Positions 46,393 to 59,019 of a DNA stretch of 64,000 nucleotides are shown in pieces (within the stretch, counting starts at the first letter, position 1; each line of letters starts with the position of its first letter). Below the pieces are notes generated by a model that searched no databases, was not told where the DNA came from, and saw only the letters and a program-made list of their open reading frames with translations. The stretch covers positions 103,117,274-103,181,273 of the forward strand of contig NC_091119.1 of NCBI RefSeq assembly GCF_040183065.1, read 5' to 3'. The position numbers and the translations under genes were made by a program. Source of the stretch: Periplaneta americana. Taxonomy: Eukaryota; Arthropoda; Insecta; Blattodea; Blattidae.

Positions 46393-47126
46393 GTGTTCAC
46401 AACTTCACATATTCATAGTCAATGAATGGCATGAGGTGGCTAGCTTTATTCTCCAACCGACTTCACCCCGTGGAGTCATGGTAATTTTAAATGAGGCTGA
46501 AAGGGCTCTAGAGCCAATCTAGGTCCAAAGATGTCAAGCATAATATGTTTGTAACATTTAATATAGTTTATAGCTTTAAGTGAGTTATGTTAATAATCAG
46601 CTTAATGTGTATTATAACGAGTATTTGAAAATATAGGACTAATGATATAGTAATATATATGGAAAAATTATGTGCCTATATTAATTAAAATACATAGGCC
46701 TACTATCAGAAATAATTAGGCCTACCCATGGCTTTATTATTTCTGCATGTTCTAATAATATTTATTAATGTGTTATGTTTTCTGTCATTGTTATTATGTT
46801 AGGAAATTATTAGCATTCACTATGTAATTGTTCTATTTAATAACGAACATTTCTTATGAAGGGTAACTATATTTTCTGATACAAAAATATTATTTCGTAC
46901 AAACTCTTCTCCAGTTTAGAAGATGAAATTACTTGTAACACATAGGGATAAGACACGCTTAATATAGTTTCCTTTTGTGAGTGGTACATTTTTCCTCACA
47001 AATAAAAGTTAAACAAAAAACAAATTGTCGTTTAAAAGAATTTTGTGCGATAACTTGTTACAAATACTTCGGTGCTAGGAGGCCATAATGCATCCCGTGG
47101 CTAACGAGCTTCCGAAGTGACGTCAC

Positions 47127-47630
47127 GAGTTCGTCTGCTAGCGGAAATTGCCGAGTGGCTCTACCTTTGAGTACAGAGAGTGGAAAGATGGCCAACTAAA
47201 TATATTTGAAAACAATTCACACGCATAGAGATATTTAATAAGTAAACGAATAGGAACACACATAAATGGAATTAACTGTTCTAATTATATCAATCTGCTT
47301 CATATGAACATACTAAGCGCATCGCAGTTCAATTTCGTTGTTTTGTTAGAAGCATGACACTATTGGTACTGCTGAATGAGTTTATACCGAACGCTCCTCA
47401 TTTTAATTTCGAGCGGGAATCGCAGATGTGCAGTTCATGGTTGTATGTAATCGGTGAAGTGTTCTGTGCGTGATTTAATGTCTGTGTTGGATAATGGAGG
47501 TATGGATAAATGTATGGCCTGAGAATATCTTCACGAGTTGAAAGGTTAGTTACACATTTTTATTGTACGCTATATTTGATATTTTCTGAAGATTGTTGTT
47601 TGTTAAAATCTTCCGTTGGTAATTTGAAAG
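47127..47630. other. Gene-free stretch, repeat related to 3840-4067
   Basis: Contains TCGGTGAAGTGTTC and TCTTCACGAGTTGAAAGGTT, which have counterparts left of the Merlin element. Confidence 0.45.
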
Positions 47631-47899
47631 GTGAAGCTAGCGTTGAGGTTGTTCCGTGTTTTCGGAAGTGTAAATCGTTTAAATGAGAAGGTATTTTTTG
47701 TGGATATTTGGTTGACTGTATATAGGACATAACAAAAGCAGGTGAATGTTACTTATGTCCCGCCCACTGTAGGAGACATAGGCCAGTTTTACACTAATCC
47801 TAAACCATCTTGACGGGATAATAAAAGCCTAAACTAACCTAACCTAAGTGCGTCGGTGTCTATTCCAAAATCGGCGGAAGTCGCTCAACGCTCGTTTAA
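47631..47899. mobile_element. Merlin-like short derivative
   Basis: The left end GGTGAAGCTAGCGTTGAG and the inverted right end GGTTAAACGAGCGTTGAGCG resemble both the autonomous Merlin termini and each other. The interior has a single CCTAAACTAACCTAACC unit and no ORF. The outer 8-mers do not match, so the ends are uncertain. Confidence 0.5.
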
Positions 47900-48445
47900 C
47901 CTATATTCGTTCAGTGGGCGGTGGATATTCTACATTGACCCAAAAGCACAAGCTAACCAAACGTAACTTGTCACAGATTCATAATTATATGCAAGGTGTA
48001 TCATCGCGAGTACGAAAGGAACTACTTCAGCGCTAGTTTAGCTATTCAAAACTATGATAAATGATAGAACGGGAAGGTTAGTTCAGTATCATGTATTGCA
48101 TTACTTTCAATGTAATACAGCCGTTTAAAAGTAGAGCTGTTTGAAGTTAAATAAAGAGGTATAATATTGTCTTTCAATTAATTTATCGACGAATTTATAC
48201 TAGTTCTAGTTTTTATGCATGGAAACATGTCTGTGTATGTATGCGTGTGAATGGTAAAATGCAACGCGGTATGACTCGGTCATGGAGTGCGTACAGTTAC
48301 CTGGAACCTATATTCTGCTACGTATAAATTTGGGTTGTAATATCTTAGCAGACTATATTCTTTATAGTGTAGCTTTCACACCGCTTAAATTACTTATTTA
48401 TAGTGTAGCTTTCACACCGCTTAGGTTACTAATATCACACAATGT
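47900..48445. other. Gene-free stretch
   Basis: Contains another CACAGATTCATAATTATATG-type minisatellite unit near 47960 and a direct repeat of TTATAGTGTAGCTTTCACAC (48361 and 48399). Confidence 0.5.
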
Positions 48446-48448
48446 AGC

Positions 48449-48760
48449 ATTCATTCATTCATTCATTCATTAATTAATTCATTTATTTATTGTATTCCAT
48501 GGATCTTACATTAGCAATGAAGCTTTAAGATGTGGATCAAGTCAAAATTTTACAAAATTAAAATTTTTAAGCGAAATGTAGTGAGACGAGGCCGAAGATT
48601 CGCCAACAGAGTACCTGGCATTTGCCTTATGGTGGGGCAAAACCTTGGAAAAACCCAACCAGGTAGGCCTAATCAGACAAAACGGGGATGAAGTGAGGTG
48701 AGGCCGAGGACTCGCCATAGATCACTCGGCATCCGCCTTCGGCCGAGGAAGACTTCGGAA
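48449..48760 (-). mobile_element. (ATTC)n tract and minus-strand SINE pieces
   Basis: An (ATTC)n run at 48449-48472 and the repeat shared with 31400-31480 lead into two minus-strand SINE body pieces (GAGGCCGAAGATTCGCC at 48588 and GAGGCCGAGGACTCGCC at 48700). The first is of the same family as 31205-31395. Confidence 0.6.
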
Positions 48761-49204
48761 GAAACCAATCAATCAGACCAAACGTTCAAGAATTTTCGTT
48801 AATCAGTTCTGCGTTTGTGTAAGATAGATTATGATATTATGAAATACTAGTTAATTGGCCAGTTTGTTCCAATTTGGCTTCCTCAGATAGGTTATGATGG
48901 AATCTTCTAGGCTCACGAAAATAGAGGACCCATAATAAAATTAAACCAATATTTTGTACCATTTTTCATCTTGTTCAATTTTTAAAAGATACACATTAAT
49001 TCAAACTAGTTTATTATACTTTTTGTGGTTTTGGCGTACTAAGGTGACTGGTGTTTAACGTTAACTTTCAAGTTCTAAAATATAATGCAATAGTTATTCG
49101 AGATCCAAGGATACCTCCGAGTTTAACGTTGTCTTAGTGAAGTACTTCGTCTAACCGTACTAAGCGTCATTTCTCGCAATGCAAGGTCTATTTCAAATTG
49201 AACT
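48761..49204. other. Gene-free stretch
   Basis: Nothing recognised. Confidence 0.4.
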
Positions 49205-49625
49205 CTTTCATTCATTCAGTGTTCTGCCCATGGGCAGGTCTTTCACTGCAAACCCAGCTTTCTCCACTCCTTCCTGTTTTCTGCCTTCCTCTTTATCTTC
49301 TCATATGATCTATAACTTAACGTCGTCTATCATCTGATACCTTCTTCTGCTCCGGACTCTTCTCGTGTTCATCTTTTATTTCAGTACATTCTACAGTAGG
49401 TAGTGACCCAATCAATTCCTTTTCCTCTTCCTGATCAGTTTCAGCACATTCTTTCTTCACCCACTCTCTCGTAGTACACTCCAAGTATTTGAAGCTGCCC
49501 ACTTGCTCTACTGCCTGATTTAGAATTCCCACGTTTGCCTTCTTTATTTTTATTCCTACGACCATGGTCTTTGTCTTATTTGCATTTATATTCATCTCAT
49601 ACTGCTCACACATATCATTTAGCTA
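49205..49625 (-). mobile_element. LINE ORF2 C-terminal fragment
   Basis: Minus strand: MCEQYEMNINANKTKTMVVG, then VEQVGSFKYLECT is the end of a reverse transcriptase domain. It is followed out of frame by a degraded tail ending near the PAHGQNTE words and an ATGAATGA-type 3' tail. Frameshifts and an internal deletion make it non-functional. Confidence 0.85.
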
Positions 49626-50535
49626 TTGAACTGTTTATTCATTAATTATTTACAAAAGCGTGATGGCCTATTTAAATATTTAAATTTTATTTTTTGTTAT
49701 TATTTTATACTCATTATGAGGTATATATACTTAGATTCCATGCTCCAGTGTTTGTTACGAGATAGTTACCCTTAATAAAGCTTCATTAAGGCTAGCATAC
49801 GTCCCGTAGATAAGTAGGACTGCGTTCATAAACTTTTGTTGGTACAGAGAAGTGTTTCGACCTTCGTTGTAAACCTCAAGTTTTTGTGAATATAAACAGG
49901 TTCTTGTACATACAGTATACTGTATTGGTATTGGCAGTTAAGCAGTTTCAAGACGTGACCATGGCAACCACTGAACCTGCCACCCAGAGTCCATGCTGAC
50001 ATTCGCGACTTTTTCACGTTAGCACGTGGTAGCCAGCTGTTTTGTTTGGAAGAATCTAATCTTCAAAGCTCGGATCTTGGGGACTTGTGTGTCGTGTGCT
50101 TGAGTAAGGTTACAGGCATAACGTACACAAAGCTCACGCTGCAAGTGCTCAGGGACAGTCGTTTGTACTAAGAAAGTGGTCACATCGAATGGCAAGAAGA
50201 CGAAAGAATAAACTGTGTCACGTCGAAGCCAATGACATTAAGAGGTAAACGGTCTGTTTGAGGAAATAGAAAATACGTGTTATTCGAATGGGTGTTATGG
50301 AAGTTTGAAAATGCATTTCTTAAATTTTAGGTACAGAATTTCGTGGAGGAATTCTGAGGAGATACATTATTTTCTTCTAATGCAGAGTTTATATCTTGTA
50401 AGTTGTACCACACATAAACTAGAGCAGGAAACGGGCATTCATTGAAAGACATTGCAGACCTTTAAATTGATGGAGAATTTGTCCATAGCCATGGATCAAG
50501 TCGTAGAGGGACCTTCCCTAGTAGTGATAGACTAA
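49626..50535. other. Gene-free stretch
   Basis: No feature recognised. It is less AT-rich around 49970-50230. Confidence 0.4.
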
Positions 50536-50751
50536 TTGAAAACTATTTGCGAGAAAAATTTAGGATATACTTATCTTTCTCAGATACGAGATCTGCTGAA
50601 AATCGAACAGGAAACAGTGACAGTGAAATATTCAGTATTTTATTTAGGCCCAAGACTTTATAATAAAATTTCAAACCATTTTCCAAATTTGAAATTTTTT
50701 AAAATTGAAACTTTTAAAAAAGAATTTTGTAAAATTATCCATGATATATAA
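50536..50751 (+). mobile_element. Possible LINE ORF2 extreme C-terminus
   Basis: The 71-aa frame contains VKYSVFYLGPRLYNKIS and FFKIETFKKEFCKII. These fit the widespread LINE ending in which a G-P-x-L/Y-W/Y-N motif is followed by SxxxFKKxLK. No reverse transcriptase domain is present upstream, so it is a 5'-truncated remnant if the call is right. Confidence 0.5.
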
Positions 50752-52421
50752 TAGTAACAAATGTACTTTTTTTACCTTTTATTTCTATCGACTATATTCA
50801 TGTTTTTATCGAATATCACTGGCTTCTGTCGGATTGTCAATTTATATTAAATGTGTATTTTTCTCTCGTTTTCCCTTTCTTCTTTATTCTTGCTCTTGTG
50901 TTGTACTTATTGGTTTGAATTAAGTTAATTACTGTATTTAGTAAACTGTCCTTGTAAATTTTATGTTATATTATTCACTAAGACCAAACCGTACACGAGC
51001 CTGACTCTTACGGTAGTGGCTAGAAACATTTTTATTTTATAAATGCAATTTGTACTCACTAGGTAGCTAGTTAAAATAAATAAAATAAAAAAATTAAAGT
51101 TTGCTCCCGTCACTTCATGTGACGTGGAAATAAGTTTCCTTCGTTTCAAATCATGTTTAACTAACAGACGAAGAATTTATGGGTTCGAAAATCTTCGAAT
51201 GCATGTAGTCATACACTGTAATGAAATGTACAGAGCAGAACTGTAAATTTGATGTATTTTGCATGTTTATTTATATATATGCTATAAAATTAGATGTTTC
51301 AACCTATCATAATATTATCATTATGTTGTTCCAGCCAGGAACCACTTTTATAGCAGACCTGACAGTACCTCCGTGCTGGAAGCGGGAGTTTGTTGACATT
51401 GAAGTCCGGTCGCTTAGCCACGTTCAAAGACACAAGTCCCCAACTTCCGAGCTTTGCTAATCTTCGTTACTATGTAACAGCACGTATTGGTGTTCTGTCA
51501 TGGCTATTCTTTTCACAGTCGTTTTGTATTGATGGAGGTAGAATTATTTTTAATTTAGTTTTAAATTTAACTAGCTGTGTGTGTGTGTGTGTTTCTAACG
51601 CGATTTATAGTGTTCGTGCATTCATAAAATTTCGAAAGACAGTAAGTTCTTACTCCCTCAGTTATCGGCAGTTTTTTTAGTACCGTATTATGTTGCCCTC
51701 AGGGAAAGGCCTGGTATAGGCTAGTGTTTACACGGCAATTTTTATGTAAAAATATGTGGAAAAGACGGTGGCATACGCAAGACTTCTTGTTAGGGGCAAC
51801 GGTTTATATAAGATTTTTTATTTGTGATCATGAAATTATATAGTTCTCGATGCATTTCACCCCCAAAAAACATATACCGGTACAATTTTTACTGTGACAT
51901 TGTTTTCCTATTACGTTTAACACTTTTTTATTAATAGGGTTTTTAAAGAACATTACTAATACTTTAACATTACGAATATCAGATTAAAGTTACATGTGAT
52001 AAAGATCACTCAATTTAATATCATAAAATCTCCCCACGGTACACCAATGGCAAGAAGTCTTAACCGCAGTACAGACGTAAAATCTAGGCGGGAAAATGAT
52101 TAAAAAAGAAACGATAAACATTTTGGGAGTTAAAATAGGTTCTACAATTAATTGCCAGATCAATATACCAGTTTAATATTCCATTTAGCAAAACTAATAA
52201 CCATGAAAATAAGATTGCATGCTGTAAAAGTTCAACACAAAGATGGATAGCTGTTCTATGGATAAACAAAATTCCTTGGTACCAACGAAACGAAATTGGA
52301 CCACAACAAGCTTAAATCGATATTGGGTACAACCCTCTTCAGATTATACAATACATAGTAGGCTTAATAGCCGAAAGAAGTACCAAAAGCAAAATTTGAG
52401 CTGTCTAATGACGAAGAAATG
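50752..52421. other. Gene-free stretch
   Basis: No recognisable gene; short frames only. A (GT)n tract is at about 51574-51591. Confidence 0.4.
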
Positions 52422-52429
52422 CAATATAG

Positions 52430-55039
52430 CAGCGTTTCTCAAACGTTTTTGAAGTGGGGACTACTTTTTTAAATCGGAACAGTTCCGCGGACCACTTACT
52501 CTTGTTCCCTTCGAGAGCAAATTTATAATTTTTGTAGCATATTTTAATAATCTACCAGTATACTTATATTTTAAAATGGAATTAATTAATTAAATTTAAT
52601 TAAATTAAATTAATTTTATATTAATATTAACTAATTAAGCTAATGTTAATAGAATATAATTAAATTTTGTTTCTTTAATAATTCAAGGCTTATTAGAGTT
52701 TGGATAAGCTTTAAGTTATTGACAAAATAAATAAATAAATGTTGGTAGTCACATCAATGAGATGGATGAGCCTGCCGATTCTTGCACAGTTGTTCTATAT
52801 TTGGACGTATGCTGGTAAGCTTAAGTCGGAGATCGTCACATACATTCGAGTCGATTTCTGTAGCCTACTTTGTTTTTATTAGAGTTAGTGATGAAAACTG
52901 TTTCTCTTACAGATACGTAGAAGCAAATTGAATTACAACCTCTAAAGCACCATTGTACAGTTCACTATATTCTCTTTTCACTTGTGATGAGGTCCAGAAA
53001 TTGACCATATCTTTCGCTTGGAATTTAATTTTAAGTCCGGTCTCATTCGAGAGTTCAATTAACGTTTCTCTTTCACTCAATGAAAGTTTGTTAGTTTCAA
53101 TATCGCAATGAAAGTGACCACGAACCTATGAAAATTCGTCATAGGCCTATTTACTTGGAAAATAAGTTTCAAATTGTGACCTCAGAGTTGTATTATTGGT
53201 GTACGACGTACAGTTCGTGACCATTTCAATGTGCAGATGGGTGTCGGCAAAACTATTAAGAAGGTCATAAATACATGAAAAGGTTCGGTCCTCTGTTAAG
53301 AATTCTTGTGGTCCGTGGCTAGGTTGCAGGGGTGGCGCCAGATGTGCACGGAAAAGATGGCGAGAAACATCACGTTCATAATGCTTTAAATCCCTCTTTT
53401 GTTGTTTAGAGTAGAGTGGGAAGTCGGTAGACGGATAGGGTAATAAATTTCATAAAATGTCAGTAATAGGAGAAAAAGTGAAAGGTGATTGCTATGTGTC
53501 ATTTCCAGACTCTGAGATTTTCAGCTATAAAGTGATATTCAGTTATAGTCGTCCACAAGCATTTATGGTTGTCAAGGTCACACACTTTCCCTTCTTCTTA
53601 CTGCAAACTTACTCACCCTCCTGCCACCCTAATGGGCTGGGGATCGGTTCTACTGCAAAAATCTGAACTTCCTACACTGCAAAAACAAAGCCGAAATTCA
53701 GTATGTTGTCTAAGCTTGTGCTGTGCTCTTCTGTGTTATGTGTATAGCTGAGAGTTGTCTGAACTAGTGCTGTGATATTCTGTTTTATATATGTAGACAC
53801 TTTTTCAAGCATTCAATAAACCATGGCCGAGTGATTAGTCGCTCTGCCTTGCACCGTAGCGACCCGAGTTCGATCCCCGTCTGGATGGTGAACAAAGTAG
53901 GCGCGAGGGTTTTTTTTATCGGAATTCTCCCATTTCCTCTCATCATTGTCATTCCACCAATGTTCCATAATCACCGTCACTCTGCGAGATCCTAAGCCAG
54001 GTGTCCAGAACAAATTTAAAGAAATCTGAAAGTTGTAATTTGTGTTTAATAAATACTGTTATGCTTTGAGTATGCATCACAATCTAAATATGCGTAGCCA
54101 GAAAAAAGAAATCATTTTCTATGTTTACAAATATTTTTAATATCTTTCTAGCAGTGAGTCATCCGCTATTTCTTCCATGTACAATAAAACTCAGAGTTAT
54201 GGCAACAACTTTTGGTGTTAGTTTAAACATTTTAAGAAATGTTTGTATTGACGCGATTGAGTCCCTACAAAATGATCCATGCCCACCTTTCCGTTCTCCT
54301 AACCGTCTCATAATTCATTTTCCGTTTCATAGTCTCGACCACCATCTAATTTTCCTCTTGATCGTCCTTTCAATCAGTTTACTAGGCCTATTATTAATCT
54401 CATCAATCTTTTCTCTTTCTTCCCTTCATTTCACCTATAGTTGTTTCTTCATTAATTTTTCTCTGATCAAATTATTTCAGTTCTGATTGTCCTTTCAGCT
54501 ATTTCCCTATTAAAATGTTCTCAGCTATCTGTTATTTCATGCCGTCTCGTCAGTCGTTCTACCCTAATAGTCCCGGATTTTATTTTCCTTCCCATTGCCT
54601 TAAATCTTTTTTTATCATCTCTTGTCACTTTCGTCCCAATCATTTAATCACTCCTGATCGTCTTATCATTTACTTTCTCCTGATTATCTCGTGTTACTGC
54701 AACACTATTTCATAAGCCTTCTTTCACAAATGACGAGACGCTCGCTAGTAAATTATAAACGACCTACAGGCCTAAGTGAAACTGAGACGATCAAGAATGA
54801 ATTGACGAGATGAGCACAAGGAGACTTACGAGATTATTTTTTGCAGTGTAACTTGCAAAGGGAAAATTTCGTGAGGAGGATGGGTAAGCGACCGAAACTA
54901 CGTACGACCTTGAACACTTCAGAAGTCTGTGTTCCACTATAGTTTGTATTTTATTTTTTCTTCTGTCTTTTTTTAAGGAACACAAGGGCAGACCTCAAGG
55001 ACCACAGGTGGTCCGCGGACCATAGTTTGAGAAACGCTG
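52430..55039. mobile_element. hAT element F (2.6 kb), transposase decayed
   Basis: A perfect 8-bp target duplication CAATATAG (52422-52429 and 55040-55047). The terminal inverted repeat CAGCGTTTCTCAAAC is identical at both ends for 15 bp and typical of hAT elements, with GCGGACCAC words beside it. I could not piece together a transposase; a minus-strand remnant may lie between 52850 and 53330. A SINE (53818-54010) and a pyrimidine-rich block (54240-54715) are inside. Confidence 0.93.
53818..54010 (+). mobile_element. tRNA-derived SINE, fifth family
   Basis: The head has GGCCGAGTGATTAGTCGCTC and B box GAGTTCGATCCCCG. The body has GGCGCGAGGGTTTTTTTTAT and CATTCCACCAATGTTCC. It lies within hAT element F. 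Confidence 0.75.
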
Positions 55040-55137
55040 CAATATAGCATATCAAAATTTAAATGTATACAATAAATACTGTAACATCTTAAAAAGATTG
55101 TTTGGTAAAAATAATTGGTAGATACAATGCACGTACT

Positions 55138-55380
55138 TACTTAGTTACTTACTGGCTTTTAAGGAACCCGCAGACATTGCTCCCCTGACATAATCCCGCC
55201 ATTGCAATGGCGGGCCAATGCATTGGTCCCTATCCTGAGCAAAATTAATCCATTCTCTATCATCATATCCCACCTCCCTCAAATCCATTTTAATATTATC
55301 TTCCCATCTACGTCTCGGCCTCCCTAAAGGTCTTTTTCTCTCCGGCCTCCCAACTAACACTCTATATGCATTTCTGGATT
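55138..55380 (-). mobile_element. 5'-truncated LINE 3' end
   Basis: A perfect 17-bp target duplication GATACAATGCACGTACT (55121-55137 and 55381-55397). The minus strand reads SRNAYRVLVGRPERKRPLGR, then EDNIKMDLREVGYDDREWIN, one open frame to the RAAM-like end, with an AAGTAAC-type tail. Same family as 33610-34197 and less decayed. Confidence 0.93.
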
Positions 55381-55470
55381 GATACAATGCACGTACTAAT
55401 TACAAAATATATAATAGGCTAAATCAAACTTACATAGTTTAGTTTATTTACTTACACTATTGATCATATA

Positions 55471-56569
55471 CAGGGACATCATTTTATTTTTACTAACATT
55501 TTTAATATTAACCTGGCTATACCTTCGGATCAACGCCGTTTGCTACCCATTTCCACGATTGGAGTTCGATGATACTGGCGTAATGTACAAACAAATCACT
55601 TTACTAGGTATAGGAGGGAAGAAAAGTAGTTCATTCATTTACGTAAACTAGGAAATATCGCGATTTTGAGTTTGATAATTTTCATTATGTTTTGTTTAAT
55701 CAAAATACAGTACAGTATTAACAATGAGTATTTTACTCACGAACTGAGCTGTCCATGTGGACGTATTCTTTATGCAGTGTATATTATACTGTCTGTAGCA
55801 CATTAGCGTACAATGTAGAGAATGAAGTTAAATTGAAAAAAAAAAAAAAATCATAATATGGATATCTAAACATATTTTTTAAAATGGTGGCCGTTCATTT
55901 CGATACAGGCTTCAGTTCTAATGTGCATATTATCGCACTATAGACTATTGTACCTAATCCCAATTACCAGTTTCGTTCTTCGTACTAGTAACTCATGTTA
56001 AAATAATTATATACCTACTCTATAAAAGAGTACATTATGTACTGTAATTTCAATCTTCACTTCTGCCCGATCTGAAAAGATAAAATTACTCAGACATACT
56101 ATCTACTCTCCGTCCAAGTGGTTATGTCGTAGAAAAGGGGGAAATCACGTAACAGTTAATTACTTAACGAGGCCCTTTTATTTAAGTTATTTTAAACAGT
56201 TGTATAATATTACGTAGACGTCCAATTCCTAACAGAAATTAATGTTCTCAGAAAAGAGTTAAGACGACAGCCCAGCCAGTAGCTGGCGAATAAAAGCTGG
56301 TGGGGGAAACCGGGATACGACGTAGGCAAATGGAAGACAGTATCTGTGCGAAAATGATTCAATATTGAAAGCTCCTTCGTCACTGGAAAACGCGAATATA
56401 TTTTTGGAACGTACTGTTTACTATGACCGTAAGACTACTATGACTGTATATGCGGTCTTGGATCTGTGTGGAGGACGGTTGAGCTTCATTAGTAGAAGGG
56501 ATGGGAGTGAAGTACATTCAAAAACCCAGGTACAATAAAAATTGAAGTAAAAATAAAAAGATGTCCCTG
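55471..56569. mobile_element. TA-flanked TIR element, copy 1 (1.1 kb)
   Basis: The ends are CAGGGACATC(A/T)TTTTATTTTTAC, inverted at about 23 bp, with TA on both sides, as in the Tc1/mariner superfamily. About 95% identical by eye to copy 2 in the opposite orientation. No DDE transposase; a frame of about 58 aa after the left end (LEFDDTGVMYKQ, GIGGKKSSS) is shared by both copies. Confidence 0.88.
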
Positions 56570-56571
56570 TA

Positions 56572-56947
56572 CATGCAGTAGGATTTATCAATACACAAGA
56601 GAAGTACTAGTAACAATCACTAAAATACCAAAAATAATTAATAGAAACAATACAATGAAACCTGCCAGAGCAGTGGAAAACAACGTACAGGTTTCACCCT
56701 TACTGAAATATTCTTCTGCAAGTGAGCATGGAACAGGAAACTGTAATTTTACTTGCACTCCAGGGCGGACGTGACAACATTTATTTGTGCAATGTCTGCT
56801 ACTATAACTGTGTTGGAAGACAAACTAATTCTCTCTTCGTATTGCTTGGGTCCATTGTTTTAGGATTTCAGGACAAGAATGCAAAATTAATATATATAGC
56901 CTATCGATGGCCCAGAACCATACTGTTCCAAGTCCATTTTATTATTA

Positions 56948-56994
<47 letters not shown>

Positions 56995-57216
56995 TTTTAT
57001 TTATTTATTTTTTTTTTTCAGGAGAGCACTTTTAAGCTGCTGGAATTCAAAGCTTCATGACACAATTCGGAATAGCTTCTTGGCAGTCTTATGGAGAGGA
57101 ATATTTACAATTTTGTTCGATTCATATAATTAGGCCTATGCAGACGACAACTGGAACACAGTGAAACAGATTTCTTTCTAATAAAAAGTTGGACTTAGAA
57201 CATTATGGTTCTCAAC

Positions 57217-57264
<48 letters not shown>

Positions 57265-57462
57265 GTCAAGATTATAGCCTAGGCTTACAGTATCACTCCG
57301 TTTTATCCTCGGTTTTCTCGAAAAAAAAAAAAAAAGCAGAATAAACTTAGGCCTAATTATGGAAATGGATACCACTTCTCATTCTTTGGTCTTCTGAACA
57401 ACCAAATGTCACACAACGTCTCTCAATTTTTTTTGTCTTTATTGCGCTTATAGAACATGAAC

Positions 57463-57518
<56 letters not shown>

Positions 57519-57545
57519 GTAATTGTTTATTTTAACTGGCAGAGT
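56572..57545. other. Gene-free stretch with microsatellites
   Basis: (ATT)n at about 56941-56991, (AT)n at about 57221-57258 and (AAT)n at about 57463-57516. No gene seen. Confidence 0.6.
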
Positions 57546-57681
57546 TAAAAGATCGACTATTGATCAGATTTTTTTGTATTCGACAGGTATTGGAGAAAAA
57601 ATGCGAGTATAAGGATACAGTACATCAGTTATTCATAGATTTCAAAAAGGCATATGACTCGGTTAAGAGAGAAGTTTTGTA

Positions 57682-59019
57682 CAGGGACATCATTTTATTT
57701 TTACTTCAATTTTTATTACACATGAGTTTTTGAATGTACTTCACTCCCACCCCTTCTACTACTGAAGTTCAACCGTCCTCCACACAGATCCAAGACCGCA
57801 TATACAGTCACAGTAGCCTTACGGTCATAGTAAACAGTACGTTCCAAAAATATGATCGCGTTTTCCAGTGACGAAAGAGCTTTCAATATTGAATCATTTT
57901 CGCACAGATACTGTCGTCCATTTGCCTACGTCGTATCCCGGTTTCCCCCACCAGCTTTTATTCCCCAGGTAGGAGAGAGTCGGGTAGTATCGGACATCGG
58001 GTAATATCGGACAGTGAGTTTCTTTCATCTACCACACGATGATAGTACCTGATTGACATGGTTACGTTTCTGTGATGTCGCATAGAGAAACGTAACCATG
58101 TCATTCAGGTACTACCATATGCTGGTAGATGAAAGAAACGCACTGTCCGATACTACCCGATGTCCGATACTACCCGATGTCCGATACTACCCGACTCTTC
58201 CCTAGTGGCTGGGCTGTCTTAGCTCTTTTCTGAGAACATTAATTTCTGTTAGGAATTGGACGTCTACGTAGTATTATACAACTGTTTAAAATAACTTAAA
58301 TAAAAGGGCCTCGTTAAGTAATTAACTGTTACGTGATTTTCCCCCTTTCTACGATATAACCACTTGGACGGAGAGTAGATAGTATGTCTGAGTAATTTTA
58401 TCTTTTCATATCGGGCAGAAGTGAAGAGTGAATTTACAGTACGTAAGGTACTCTTTTGTAGAGTAGGTGCATAATTATTTCAACATGAGTTACTAGTACG
58501 AAGAACGAAACTGGTAATTGGGATTAGGTACAATAGTCTATAGTGCGATAATATGCACATTAGAACTGAAGCCTGTATCGAAATGAACGGCCACCATTTT
58601 AAAAAATATGTTTAGATATCCATATTATGATTTTTTTTTTTTTTTTCAATTTAACTTCATTCTCTACATTGTACGCTAATGTGCTGCAGACAGTATAATA
58701 TACACTGCATAAAGAATACGTCCACATGGACAGCTCACAATCAGTTCGTGAATAAAAACACTCATTGTTAATACAGTACTGTATTTTGATTAAACAAAAA
58801 AATAATGAAAAATTTCAAACTCAAAAGCACAATGTTTCCTAGTTTACGTAAATGGATGAACTACTTTTCTTCCCTCCTATACCTAGTAAAGTGATTTGTT
58901 TGTACATTACGCCAGTATCATCAAACTCCAGTCGTGGAAGAGGGTAGCAAACGGCGTTGATCCAGAGGTATAGGCAAGTTAATATTAAAAATGTTAGTAA
59001 AAATAAAATGATGTCCCTG
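57682..59019. mobile_element. TA-flanked TIR element, copy 2 (1.34 kb)
   Basis: Same element as 55471-56569, in reverse orientation, with TA duplicated at 57680-57681 and 59020-59021. It is longer than copy 1 by the 231-bp MITE at 57972-58202. Confidence 0.92.
57972..58202. mobile_element. TA-flanked MITE nested in copy 2
   Basis: An almost perfect hairpin with ends GGAGAGAGTCGGG and inverse GGGAAGAGTCGGG, and TA on both sides. Copy 1 shows the empty site (CAGCTACTGGC). The arms contain tandem units of GGGTAGTATCGGACATC: three on the right, two on the left. Confidence 0.93.

Larger units (their letters stand above)
43410..47117 (+). mobile_element. P-type (THAP) transposon, boundaries tentative
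   Basis: Outside the transposase the palindrome TGACGTCA occurs at 43402-43409 and 47118-47125, which would be an 8-bp target duplication of the P-element kind. Next to it the inward sequences are CCGAGGGAGCT and, inverted, CTTCGGAAGCT. An alternative pair, GCTCGTGGTAGCCAC at 43076 facing the inverse of GTGGCTAACGAGC at 47098, would give a longer element. I prefer the first but neither is proven. Confidence 0.45.

Noticed and set aside
54121..54486. 121-aa leucine-rich, membrane-like frame
   Set aside because: The hydrophobicity comes from the T/C-rich strand, and there is no conserved motif or splice context inside the decayed hAT element.
55145..55387. 80-aa minus-strand protein as an independent gene
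   Set aside because: Its sequence is the C-terminal LINE ORF2 signature, and it lies within a 17-bp target duplication.
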